Source: Hoeflea_A sp965228785 (GTDB lineage Bacteria; Pseudomonadota; Alphaproteobacteria; Rhizobiales; Rhizobiaceae). From it: a stretch of 64,000 bases of DNA. Under the pieces are notes generated by a model. It was not told where the DNA came from and made no database searches. It saw only the letters and a program-made list of their open reading frames with translations. The DNA lies in contig CBDDIF010000001.1 in assembly GCA_965228785.1 (NCBI GenBank), positions 186,001 to 250,000 of the forward strand, read 5' to 3'. How positions within the stretch are numbered: position 1 is the first letter of the stretch; each line of letters starts with the position of its first letter. A program made the position numbers and the translations under genes. Positions 41,356 through 48,910 of the stretch are shown in pieces.

Positions 41356-42252
41356 ATGAGAAAAAGCTCCATCCCCGGCATCAACACCCCGTCGACCACG
41401 GATCTTCCCGTGCTCAAGCCGTTCAAGGCGCGCGCCGCCGGTGAGGCGGAAGACCTGCTGTTTTCCCGCTGGCTGGCCGGAATACCGGGATCGGCCTGGG
41501 TGATCGCTGTTTGCATCCTGGCCTTCCTGCCGACCTGGGCGTTGGCCGCCAACGGCTACAGCTATGGAGACGCATTTGCCGCCCTGGTGAAGTGGATTCC
41601 GTTCATTGTCGGCAGCGGCTTCCTGTTCAACGTGCTGATCTCATTCTTCGCCATGGTTATCGGCACGCTTCTCGGTGTGGTGCTCGGCCTCATGCAGATT
41701 TCGCCGAACGGTATCATCCGTGTGCCGGCGCAGATGATCACCCAGACATTCCGCAACTCTCCCTGGCTGGTGCTGCTGTTCATCGTTCTGCTGGCGCTGC
41801 CGTTCCAGGTCACGATCTTTGGGGTGACATTCAACATTCCCGATTGGATGAAGGCGGTCTTCGGGCTATGCCTGCCCATTATGGCCAACATTGCCGAGAT
41901 TGTTCGCGGCGCCGTGCAATCGGTCCCCAGCGGCCAATGGGAAGCCTCCGAGTCGCTGGCCTTTAGCCGGCACCAGACGCTCTGGCAGATCATCCTGCCA
42001 CAATGTTTCAAGCGGATGATCCCGCCCTGGATGAACTGGTACGCCATCCTCACCATGGCAACGCCGCTGTGTTCCCTGCTGGGTGTGGAAGAGATCATCA
42101 CGCTGAGCCGCCAGGCGATCGAAGCCGAGAACAACCGGCCGGAACTCCTGGTTCCCTTCTACGGCTTCGCCCTGCTCATTTTCTTTGTCTACTGCTACCC
42201 GATCGCCCGCGCCACCATAGCGCTTGAACGGCGATTTGCGGTGAATCTCTAG
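41356..42252 (+). CDS. Polar amino acid ABC permease, second subunit
   Basis: 298 residues, longer than the partner through an N-terminal cytoplasmic extension of about 45 residues before helix 1. TQTFRNSPWLVLLFIVLLAL (about 131-150) and AVQSVPSGQWEASESLAFSR (about 187-206) are the family signature and EAA loop. The ATPase gene follows 9 bp later with an AGGAGG site. Confidence 0.92.
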   Translation: MRKSSIPGINTPSTTDLPVLKPFKARAAGEAEDLLFSRWLAGIPGSAWVIAVCILAFLPTWALAANGYSYGDAFAALVKWIPFIVGSGFLFNVLISFFAMVIGTLLGVVLGLMQISPNGIIRVPAQMITQTFRNSPWLVLLFIVLLALPFQVTIFGVTFNIPDWMKAVFGLCLPIMANIAEIVRGAVQSVPSGQWEASESLAFSRHQTLWQIILPQCFKRMIPPWMNWYAILTMATPLCSLLGVEEIITLSRQAIEAENNRPELLVPFYGFALLIFFVYCYPIARATIALERRFAVNL

Positions 42253-42261
42253 GAGGCCATC

Positions 42262-43017
42262 ATGACCGCCGGCACTTGGTCACCCGATCAACCGATTGTC
42301 TCCATTCAGGACGTGCATAAATCGTTTGGCGAACTTGAAGTGCTCAAGGGCGTCTCAATCGACGTCATGAAGGGCGAGGTCATCTGCATCATCGGTCCGT
42401 CCGGTTCCGGCAAATCGACGCTCATCCGCTGCATCAACGCTCTCAACGACATCCAGTCGGGCTCGATCAAGGTCGAGGGCCAGGAGGTCCACGACCCCAA
42501 ACTCGACAAGCTGGAACTGCGCAAAAAGGTCGGAATGGTGTTCCAGCAGTACAACCTGTTTCCGCACAAGACGGCCTTGGAAAACGTCATGATGGCACCG
42601 TTGAAGGTGCTCAAGCAGCCCAAGGAAGAGGTCGAGAGACGTGCCCGCGCGCTGATCGAAAAGGTGCGGCTGCAGGGCAAGGAAAACAATTATCCCGGCG
42701 AACTGTCAGGCGGTCAGCAGCAGCGCGTCGCCATCGCCCGCTCATTGGCCATGAACCCCGATGTCATGCTGTTCGACGAGGTGACGGCAGCGCTTGACCC
42801 GGAGACCGTCAAGGAGGTCCTCGTGACCATCAAGGATCTCGCGGAAGACGGCATGACCTGCATACTGGTCACACACGAGATGGGCTTTGCCCGCGAAGTC
42901 GCCGACCACATCTATTTCACCGACCGCGGCATCATCGTCGAGCACGGTCCGCCGGATACGTTCTTCGACAGCGCAAGCGACCCGCGCACGAAAGAGTTCC
43001 TCAGCCAGATCTTGTGA
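42262..43017 (+). CDS. Polar amino acid ABC transporter ATPase (GlnQ/HisP type)
   Basis: 251 residues. Walker A GPSGSGKST (45-53), VGMVFQQYNLFPHKTALENV, LSGGQQQRVAIARSLAM, and VMLFDEVTAALDPETVKEVL identify the GlnQ group. It has a perfect AGGAGG ribosome site and ends the four-gene operon, 27 bp before the convergent peroxiredoxin gene. Substrate specificity is set by the binding protein; the divergent demethylase-like enzyme suggests an N-methylated amino acid. Confidence 0.94.
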   Translation: MTAGTWSPDQPIVSIQDVHKSFGELEVLKGVSIDVMKGEVICIIGPSGSGKSTLIRCINALNDIQSGSIKVEGQEVHDPKLDKLELRKKVGMVFQQYNLFPHKTALENVMMAPLKVLKQPKEEVERRARALIEKVRLQGKENNYPGELSGGQQQRVAIARSLAMNPDVMLFDEVTAALDPETVKEVLVTIKDLAEDGMTCILVTHEMGFAREVADHIYFTDRGIIVEHGPPDTFFDSASDPRTKEFLSQIL

Positions 43018-43044
43018 CACTATCGGTGCAGGGGGCGGACGGCG

Positions 43045-43602
43045 TCACCCCTTCAGCCAAGCCATCACATCCGCTGCATTCCGGTCCGGTGGGAAGACCG
43101 GATAGAAAACCCTCCGGATCGTCGCGTCCCGCAAGATCATTGCCATGCGTTTCATCAGGACCATCCCGTCGACGTCAAAGGTGGGCAACCGCATCGCCTT
43201 GGCAAACTCGAGCTTCGCATCAGAAAGCAGCGGGAAAGGCAGGTGCATCCGCTCCGCCGCCTCGCGCTGGTACTCAGTTGTCTGGGTCGAGAGACCGTAG
43301 AGATGGTCAACCCCGAGCGCCTTGAGGTCGGCGAAATGGTCGCGGAAGGAGCAGGATTGCGGTGTGCATCCACGGGCACCGGGGATCTCATCCCATCCGT
43401 CGGGGAGCGATCGGTCTGGCCGACCCGTCATGGGATAGATGTAGAGCACGGTCGTGCCTTGGAGAGCCGGGAGGTCCACATGCAAGCCATCCGTTGCCGG
43501 GAGCCGGACGTTGCACAAGGACATGCCGGTCAGATGCGCGCAGGCACCGTCGTCCTCCGGCTGGGGGAGCTGTGACCAGTCGACTTCGTTCAGATTGACC
43601 AT
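43045..43602 (-). CDS. Peroxiredoxin (AhpC/TSA fold)
   Basis: 185 residues from ATG 43600-43602, with GGAG 6 bp upstream; a TTG one codon earlier is less likely. PGARGCTPQSCSFRDHFADL (75-94) contains the putative peroxidatic Cys79 and a second Cys84 five residues on. This spacing is that of atypical two-cysteine, BCP-like proteins. TVLYIYPMTGRPDRSLPDGW replaces the usual LYFYPxxxTPGC block. It should reduce peroxides in the cytoplasm. It stands alone between the amino acid importer and the outer-membrane protein gene. Confidence 0.85.
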   Translation of the reverse strand: MVNLNEVDWSQLPQPEDDGACAHLTGMSLCNVRLPATDGLHVDLPALQGTTVLYIYPMTGRPDRSLPDGWDEIPGARGCTPQSCSFRDHFADLKALGVDHLYGLSTQTTEYQREAAERMHLPFPLLSDAKLEFAKAMRLPTFDVDGMVLMKRMAMILRDATIRRVFYPVFPPDRNAADVMAWLKG

Positions 43603-43685
43603 CAATCGCTCCTTTTTTTGTTACCCGACCCATTCGGTTGATCTAAGTGGGCGGTCCCTGCGTATCCTGAAGCTGTGCCCCAAAT

Positions 43686-43700
43686 GCCACCGCCGGTGGC
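43686..43700. promoter_or_regulatory. 15-bp perfect palindrome upstream of the MipA/OmpV gene
   Basis: GCCACCG (43686-43692) and CGGTGGC (43694-43700) flank a single C. It sits 116 bp before the MipA/OmpV start and 84 bp from the peroxiredoxin start, in their shared divergent region. It could be an operator or a small hairpin; nothing identifies the binding protein. Confidence 0.35.
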
Positions 43701-43815
43701 GTCCCCTCTATCCTGTCGGATAAATTCGGAAGCTTTGCAAATGTCAAAACCTACCCTTAACCGGATTGCCAATATACAGTCTGGACGGCGAATCGGGTTT
43801 GAGTGGGGTAAACGG

Positions 43816-44631
43816 ATGAACAGTTCCGTAAAGCGAGTTCTGGCGGTTGGGGTCCTTTTGTCGGCGCAAGGTGCGGTCGCCAATGCCTCTGACACGTCGG
43901 GCGGTTTCACGACGGGCGTGCCACAGAAGCAATATGTCATCCATCTGGGCATCGGCGCACAGTACCAGCCCAAATATCCAGGCGCTGACTCTTACATTCT
44001 CACTCCCTTGCCGATCGTCGCCGTCGACCGGCTTTACCTTCCGGGGCTCGGCCAGGTTGTCGACGGAGAGGAAAAGACACGTGGCTGGGGCTTCTATCCG
44101 GCCTTTTCCTTCATCGGAAAGCGTGAAGCTTCGGATTCTCCCGATCTGACCGGCACGACAACCATCGATTCATCCGTCGAGATCGGTTTTGGGGTTCGTT
44201 ACCGCTACGACTGGCTTCGCGGCTATGCCGAGGTAAGGCAGGGTTTCGGCGGCTATAGCGGCCAGGTTGGCCGTTTCGGTCTGGAGGTGATCACCGAACC
44301 GACAGATCGCCTGGAACTGGTTTTCGGTCCCCGCATCAACTGGGGTTCCGGGGACTATATGCGGACCTATTTCGGCGTGACTGCAGCGGAGGCCGCGGCA
44401 CCCGGGTCCACGCTGACCGCCTACCAACCCAGTGCCGGGATTTCGTCAGTGGGTTTCGATCTGACGGCGAACTACGCCATCACCGACAGGACCACACTGC
44501 ATGTGCGGGCCGGGTGGGACCGTTTTGTCGGCGATGCCGCGGACAGCCCGATTGTCCAGCAGGGTGATGACGACAACATCACCATTGGGGCAGGGCTGAC
44601 CTATCGCTTCGACTTTGACGCGTTTCGGTAA
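43816..44631 (+). CDS. MipA/OmpV-family outer membrane protein
   Basis: 271 residues from ATG 43816, with signal peptide MNSSVKRVLAVGVLLSAQGA (cleavage near ANA). The mature protein starts with QYVIHLGIGAQYQPKYPGAD, the typical MipA start, and continues as alternating strands (FGVRYRYDWLRGYAEVRQGF, DRLELVFGPRINWGSGDYM) up to a C-terminal aromatic residue near the end (TYRFDFDAFR). A beta-barrel in the outer membrane is expected. MipA family members scaffold murein enzymes in E. coli or act as porin-like proteins. Longer frames upstream lack a signal peptide at the right place. Confidence 0.85.
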   Translation: MNSSVKRVLAVGVLLSAQGAVANASDTSGGFTTGVPQKQYVIHLGIGAQYQPKYPGADSYILTPLPIVAVDRLYLPGLGQVVDGEEKTRGWGFYPAFSFIGKREASDSPDLTGTTTIDSSVEIGFGVRYRYDWLRGYAEVRQGFGGYSGQVGRFGLEVITEPTDRLELVFGPRINWGSGDYMRTYFGVTAAEAAAPGSTLTAYQPSAGISSVGFDLTANYAITDRTTLHVRAGWDRFVGDAADSPIVQQGDDDNITIGAGLTYRFDFDAFR

Positions 44632-44738
44632 CGGGTCGCCCTTCGATCAAATTGCTACAGATTTGCTAGTAACCGACCGGGTTTGTCGGGCCCGCAGATG
44701 TGGTATGGCACGGCCCACGTATAGCGAGTGAGTGGGCC

Positions 44739-45509
44739 ATGACGCGCGAATATTTATCGACGAACAGGGATATCTGGAATTCCGACGCGGCCAATTGGGT
44801 CGAGTTCGCCAAGGAGCGATGGAGTTTGGAGACACCCGAATGGGGCACCTGGGGCAATCCCGAGGAAGGCCTGGACATGCTTCCTGCCGACATGACGGGT
44901 GTTGATGCTATCGAACTGGGATGCGGGACAGGATACGTTTCCTACTGGATGGCGCGGCGCGGGGCGCGGGTCACGGCAATCGACATCTCCGCCGAACAGT
45001 TGGCGACGGCCCGCGATCTCGCAGTCGAACACAAGGCCGAGATCACCTTCATCGAAGGCAATGCCGAAGCAACCGGCCTGTCGGATGCCTCGTTCGATTT
45101 CGCCATCTCGGAATATGGCGCATCGATCTGGTGTCCGCCGGAGAAGTGGCTGCGTGAAGCATGGCGGCTGATGCGCCCGGGCGCGCGGCTGGTGTTTCTT
45201 GGAAACCACCCGCTGTCGCTGATCTGCTCGCCGCTCGACGGATCGCCCGCCGACCGGACGCTGCATCGCCCCTATCGCGATATGTGGGGCGCCGACTGGA
45301 CCGAGGTCGAATTCGAACCGACGGGTGTGTGTTTCAACCTGACGATATCGGATTGGATGAAACTGTTCGCGGAGATCGGTTTCGAGGTCACAAAATACGA
45401 TGAACTCTATGCGCCCGAATGGGCCATGGGAACACGTGCTGCCATTCCCTCGGACTGGGCCAGGATTTATCCTGTAGAACAGGTCTGGCGCCTCAAGAAA
45501 CCCGCATGA
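44739..45509 (+). CDS. Class I SAM-dependent methyltransferase
   Basis: 256 residues from ATG 44739. Motif I is VDAIELGCGTGYVSYWMARR (about 52-71), followed by VTAIDISAEQLATARDLAVE and the post-motif LSDASFDFAISEYGASIWCP. These place it with Methyltransf_11/25 small-molecule enzymes. The acceptor is unknown. Its own promoter region is 107 bp after the porin-like gene; the glucokinase gene follows after 46 bp on the same strand. Confidence 0.9.
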   Translation: MTREYLSTNRDIWNSDAANWVEFAKERWSLETPEWGTWGNPEEGLDMLPADMTGVDAIELGCGTGYVSYWMARRGARVTAIDISAEQLATARDLAVEHKAEITFIEGNAEATGLSDASFDFAISEYGASIWCPPEKWLREAWRLMRPGARLVFLGNHPLSLICSPLDGSPADRTLHRPYRDMWGADWTEVEFEPTGVCFNLTISDWMKLFAEIGFEVTKYDELYAPEWAMGTRAAIPSDWARIYPVEQVWRLKKPA

Positions 45510-45555
45510 TGCGTTTTCGTGATAACGTCAGGCAGTCTGATGAGACGGGTGCGAC

Positions 45556-46518
45556 ATGACACTTGTGATGTGCGATCTTGGCGGCACGAATTGCCGCTTT
45601 ACGACGCCGGACAGCGGCGGTGGTATTGAACGCGATCGCATCGTTCCGCTCAAGAACGACGACTTCACCGATTTCCTGTCAGCGCTGCAAGCCTATCGCA
45701 GTGGAGCCGGAATTGGGCGCATCGAGCAGCTTGTCGTCGCTTTGGCAGCGCCGGCCCTTGCGGGTGAGGTTCAACTGACCAACCGCGACTGGGTTTTGTC
45801 GAAGCATGAATTGAGCACCGCATTGGATGGCGCCGAGGTTGCCTTCCTGAACGACCTGCAGGCCGTCGCCCTTGGGTTGGACGCCACCGGTCTGCGCACG
45901 CGTCGGCTCAACCCGGGGTACCCGGATCCGCTTGGAAACCGTCTTGTCGTGAACTTCGGCACCGGGTTCAACACGGCAGTGCTGGCGCCCGATGGAACCG
46001 TGCTCGCCTGTGAAGCCGGACACGCGACTTTTCCGGCGGAGACCGCCTTCGACCGGCAACTGCAGGACTGGGCTGGCAAGCTCTATGGCCGATGCTCTCT
46101 GGACAGGGTGCTGTCGGGGTCCGGTCTCGTTGCTATCCATGATCTGGTGCGTGGCGAGCAAGGCCGCAAGACGAGCCATGCGATCCTCACCGCCGCTTTG
46201 CGCGGCGATGACAGTGATGCCGTGCAGGCCTGTCACGAATTCTGCCGTATTGCCGGAAGAGCCACCGGCGATCATGCGCTGACGTTCTTTGCCACGGGCG
46301 GTGTCTGGATCTCCGGCGGGTTGGGGCGCGCTCTGTGGCCCTTGCTGAACGCGCCGGATTCGGGGTTTCTGCAGAACTGTTTCCGAAAAGGCCGGATGCA
46401 GGCTTTGGCTGAAGCGCTGCCGATCCACGTCATCGAAGGCGACGAAGCGCCGCTTTATGGCTGCCTGCAGTTCGCTTTCTCGAATACGTCGCGAGCCACC
46501 ACGGACCCTCAGCTGTAA
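45556..46518 (+). CDS. glk: Glucokinase (Glk family)
   Basis: 320 residues, equal to E. coli Glk. Motifs are LVMCDLGGTNCRFTT (ATP phosphate loop, 3-17), LTNRDWVLS, FLNDLQAVALGL with the likely catalytic Asp (about 97), NFGTGFNTAVL, CEAGHATFPA (Glu and His sugar ligands) and the C-terminal FATGGVWISGGLGRALW. It phosphorylates glucose with ATP in the cytoplasm. It converges with the M24-like gene 32 bp downstream. Confidence 0.88.
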   Translation: MTLVMCDLGGTNCRFTTPDSGGGIERDRIVPLKNDDFTDFLSALQAYRSGAGIGRIEQLVVALAAPALAGEVQLTNRDWVLSKHELSTALDGAEVAFLNDLQAVALGLDATGLRTRRLNPGYPDPLGNRLVVNFGTGFNTAVLAPDGTVLACEAGHATFPAETAFDRQLQDWAGKLYGRCSLDRVLSGSGLVAIHDLVRGEQGRKTSHAILTAALRGDDSDAVQACHEFCRIAGRATGDHALTFFATGGVWISGGLGRALWPLLNAPDSGFLQNCFRKGRMQALAEALPIHVIEGDEAPLYGCLQFAFSNTSRATTDPQL

Positions 46519-46550
46519 CCGCAAGTCATTCACCGGCGAAACGAAGCTGG

Positions 46551-47696
46551 TCAGTGCTCCACGGACCGCGCTTGCAGCAGCGATCGCGCCGTGTTCGTCA
46601 ATCGCTCACCACCCGAAGGTGTTACCATCACCGTTTCGGAGACCGAAAGTCCATCGGCCGAAACGTACATGTGGAAGACCTGGCGATTGGCAAGTGTCCA
46701 GTCGGCAGCGGGGTGGAAGCTCAGGGATGTGTCCGAGGATCGCGGCGTCTTGGCATAGAGCCCGAGTTGATAGCCGGTGATGTTCGGATAATCGTTGCGC
46801 AAACCGGCAGCCAGTATCGGTAGTCTCACCAGCGCATCGATGTCCGAGGCCCGGGAATCCGGAGTCATCGCCGCGATCTGGCTGTCCTGTACGGAAACAA
46901 GCGTTTCCATGGTCTCCAGTTCCTGCTTCGAGGCGGGTCCCAATCGAATGGATCGCATCATGCGCGCAGAATATCCATTGAATTTTGGGACCAGTTCGAC
47001 ATGCAGGACATCGCCGATTTCCAATCGGCGATCATCGTTTCGGGCATGCAGGAAGCCCATGGAATGACCGCCTGACGCGACGCTGCGTGACACCGAGATT
47101 GGTCCGACCCAATGGTCATCAGCGCCTTGCGAAATCGAAAAGGCCGAGGCACGGGCAATCACATCGCGCACACACTCACCTGTGTCGACGCTATCCGCGA
47201 GGAACGCCATGGTTTGGTCCGCGATTGCTGCCGCCTGGCGGATAAAGCCCAGCTCACTTTCATCCTTTTGTGCCCGAATACGATCCGACAGGCGCGGCAG
47301 GTCCACAATCTCGACATCGGGCAGAAGCTGCCCAAGGCTGCGCCAGCTATGGGCGGTAAAGCCAAAACTCTCAAAGTCGGCGCCGAGCCGTCTGGCCCCG
47401 GTTTTACGGATCACCTCGCTGACGACCACGTAAGGGTCTTCATCGTCGCGGAAGGTCTGGATATCCTCGATCCAGGTCGCGTCGCGGCACGGCTCGCGAT
47501 CGATTTCGCGCAGGATCCAGGTGGGCATGCCGTCTCGCGGAACCACAACACCGCGATAGAACGTCTCCGAGATTGTGAAGTCGCTGAGCCAGGCAAGCAT
47601 CTCGGCGTGATCGCACAGGAACGCCTCGACATCCGCGTCGGCCATCGCCTTGCGAAGTCTGTCCAACCGCTCGCGGAATGGAGACGGAGCCGTCAT
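46551..47696 (-). CDS. M24-family (creatinase/Xaa-Pro peptidase-like) protein lacking most metal ligands
   Basis: 381 residues from ATG 47694-47696. It has the two-domain creatinase layout: N-terminal creatinase_N (about 1-135) and a pita-bread domain (about 145-375). By eye the metal pentad is mostly lost. The Asp-Asp strand is GDVLHVELVPKFNGYSARMM (Glu234, Ala245), the His strand is GYQLGLYAK instead of GHGIGL and the first Glu strand reads HMYVSADG. Only Glu354 (SET) remains in place. Creatinase and related amidinohydrolases also work without metal. It is the last gene of the peptide operon (ATGA overlap). Confidence 0.8.
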   Translation of the reverse strand: MTAPSPFRERLDRLRKAMADADVEAFLCDHAEMLAWLSDFTISETFYRGVVVPRDGMPTWILREIDREPCRDATWIEDIQTFRDDEDPYVVVSEVIRKTGARRLGADFESFGFTAHSWRSLGQLLPDVEIVDLPRLSDRIRAQKDESELGFIRQAAAIADQTMAFLADSVDTGECVRDVIARASAFSISQGADDHWVGPISVSRSVASGGHSMGFLHARNDDRRLEIGDVLHVELVPKFNGYSARMMRSIRLGPASKQELETMETLVSVQDSQIAAMTPDSRASDIDALVRLPILAAGLRNDYPNITGYQLGLYAKTPRSSDTSLSFHPAADWTLANRQVFHMYVSADGLSVSETVMVTPSGGERLTNTARSLLQARSVEH

Positions 47697-48910
47697 TCGG
47701 TCTCGCAGATCTCGAGGATGGCCAGAATGTACATTTTGACACAATCGATGAACTGCGACTTGCGGACGCGTTCGTCCGGCATGGTGTTGAATTCACCGCC
47801 GGGGCCGCAAACAACCCCCTCCATTCCGGCGACGGCCAAATGAGCGGCATCGGTGCCGAAAAAGCAGGGCGGTGCGATTGGGCCCGTTGGCTGCGCCGTG
47901 CCGCGCACGGTTTCGTGGGCGCGATTGATCGCCGCGACAACCGGGCTTTGCGGGGACACTTCGAAGGGCGCCATGCTCGGTCCCTTGTGCAGAGCTTCTC
48001 GCTGAGACACCTCGTAGGAAAGTTCGGGAAAATCCGTTTTCAGCCCCTCGCACAGCGCCCTCATGTCGTTCAGGCACCCTTCAATCGACTGTGACGGGCC
48101 ATAGCGGCCCGATCCAAGAAGTCGGGCGCGGTCTGCAACCTGTGGCGGGCGCCATTCGAGAAATTCGTCGCCGAGGCCCGCTCGCATAACTCCGACCTGC
48201 GCCCTGTTGACCATGGTGTGCTCCGGCCGGTCGGCACCGGAGAAAGTCATCGCGTTGATTTGCGGCACGAGTTGCGCAGCCGCAGCGAGCGCATCGGTCG
48301 CTTTCTCTCGCTTGGACATGTGCCGGGTGTCGCCGATCAGGTCGATGCAGAAGACGAAAGCGCCGGCATGGAGCGTGATTGCCTGCAGGTCAGTCGGCTC
48401 GGAATTGATGAAGTAATCGGTCTGCACCCCATCGGCGATCATGTCGACGGTGCCGATGCCACCCTGCAGCTCGCCGACGACAAAGGACAGGACGACATCG
48501 CCTTTGGGGCGGATTCCGGCCTTTTGAAGGGCCTCGACGGCACACAGGTAGGCCGCGTCGCCGGCTTTCATGTTCGACACGCCAATCCCGTAGATGAATT
48601 CGTCATCCATGACCCCGCCCCAGGGATCCACGGTCCAGCCGGTGGTCACGGGATTGGTGTCGAGGTGTCCGTTGAAGAGAAGGCTCGAGCCACCACCGGT
48701 GCCGGGATAGGTGGCGATCACATTGAAGCGGCCTCCGGTCACCGGTTGCAGCCGGCTCTCCAGACCCATGGCCTGGCAAACCGTGTGAACGCGCTCCGCC
48801 AGCTGTCGCTCTCCATCGGTCTGCGTGTAACTTTTGTGGCGGATCAGATCGATCAGCCGTTGATAACAGGCCTCTTCGTCGAGGCTTTCAATCACGTTGG
48901 TTTGGGTCAT
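47693..48910 (-). CDS. M20-family peptidase-like protein with altered metal site
   Basis: 405 residues from ATG 48908-48910. The M20 fold is clear: NGHLDTNP (His82, Asp84), YGIGVSNMKAGDAAYLCAVE, FVVGELQGGIGTVDMIADG, INSEPTDLQ and the late FFGTDAAHLAVAGM. In the family consensus the second block carries a bridging Asp (xDMKGG) and the third the pair Glu-Glu. Here they read Asn113 and Glu147-Leu148. It could be a metal-poor or one-metal amidohydrolase or a binding protein. It overlaps both the ATPase gene and the M24-like gene by 4 bp. Confidence 0.82.
   Translation of the reverse strand: MTQTNVIESLDEEACYQRLIDLIRHKSYTQTDGERQLAERVHTVCQAMGLESRLQPVTGGRFNVIATYPGTGGGSSLLFNGHLDTNPVTTGWTVDPWGGVMDDEFIYGIGVSNMKAGDAAYLCAVEALQKAGIRPKGDVVLSFVVGELQGGIGTVDMIADGVQTDYFINSEPTDLQAITLHAGAFVFCIDLIGDTRHMSKREKATDALAAAAQLVPQINAMTFSGADRPEHTMVNRAQVGVMRAGLGDEFLEWRPPQVADRARLLGSGRYGPSQSIEGCLNDMRALCEGLKTDFPELSYEVSQREALHKGPSMAPFEVSPQSPVVAAINRAHETVRGTAQPTGPIAPPCFFGTDAAHLAVAGMEGVVCGPGGEFNTMPDERVRKSQFIDCVKMYILAILEICETE

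Noticed and set aside
44673..44689. Small hairpin CCGAC/GTCGG after the MipA/OmpV gene as a terminator
   Set aside because: Only 5 bp and no T-run.
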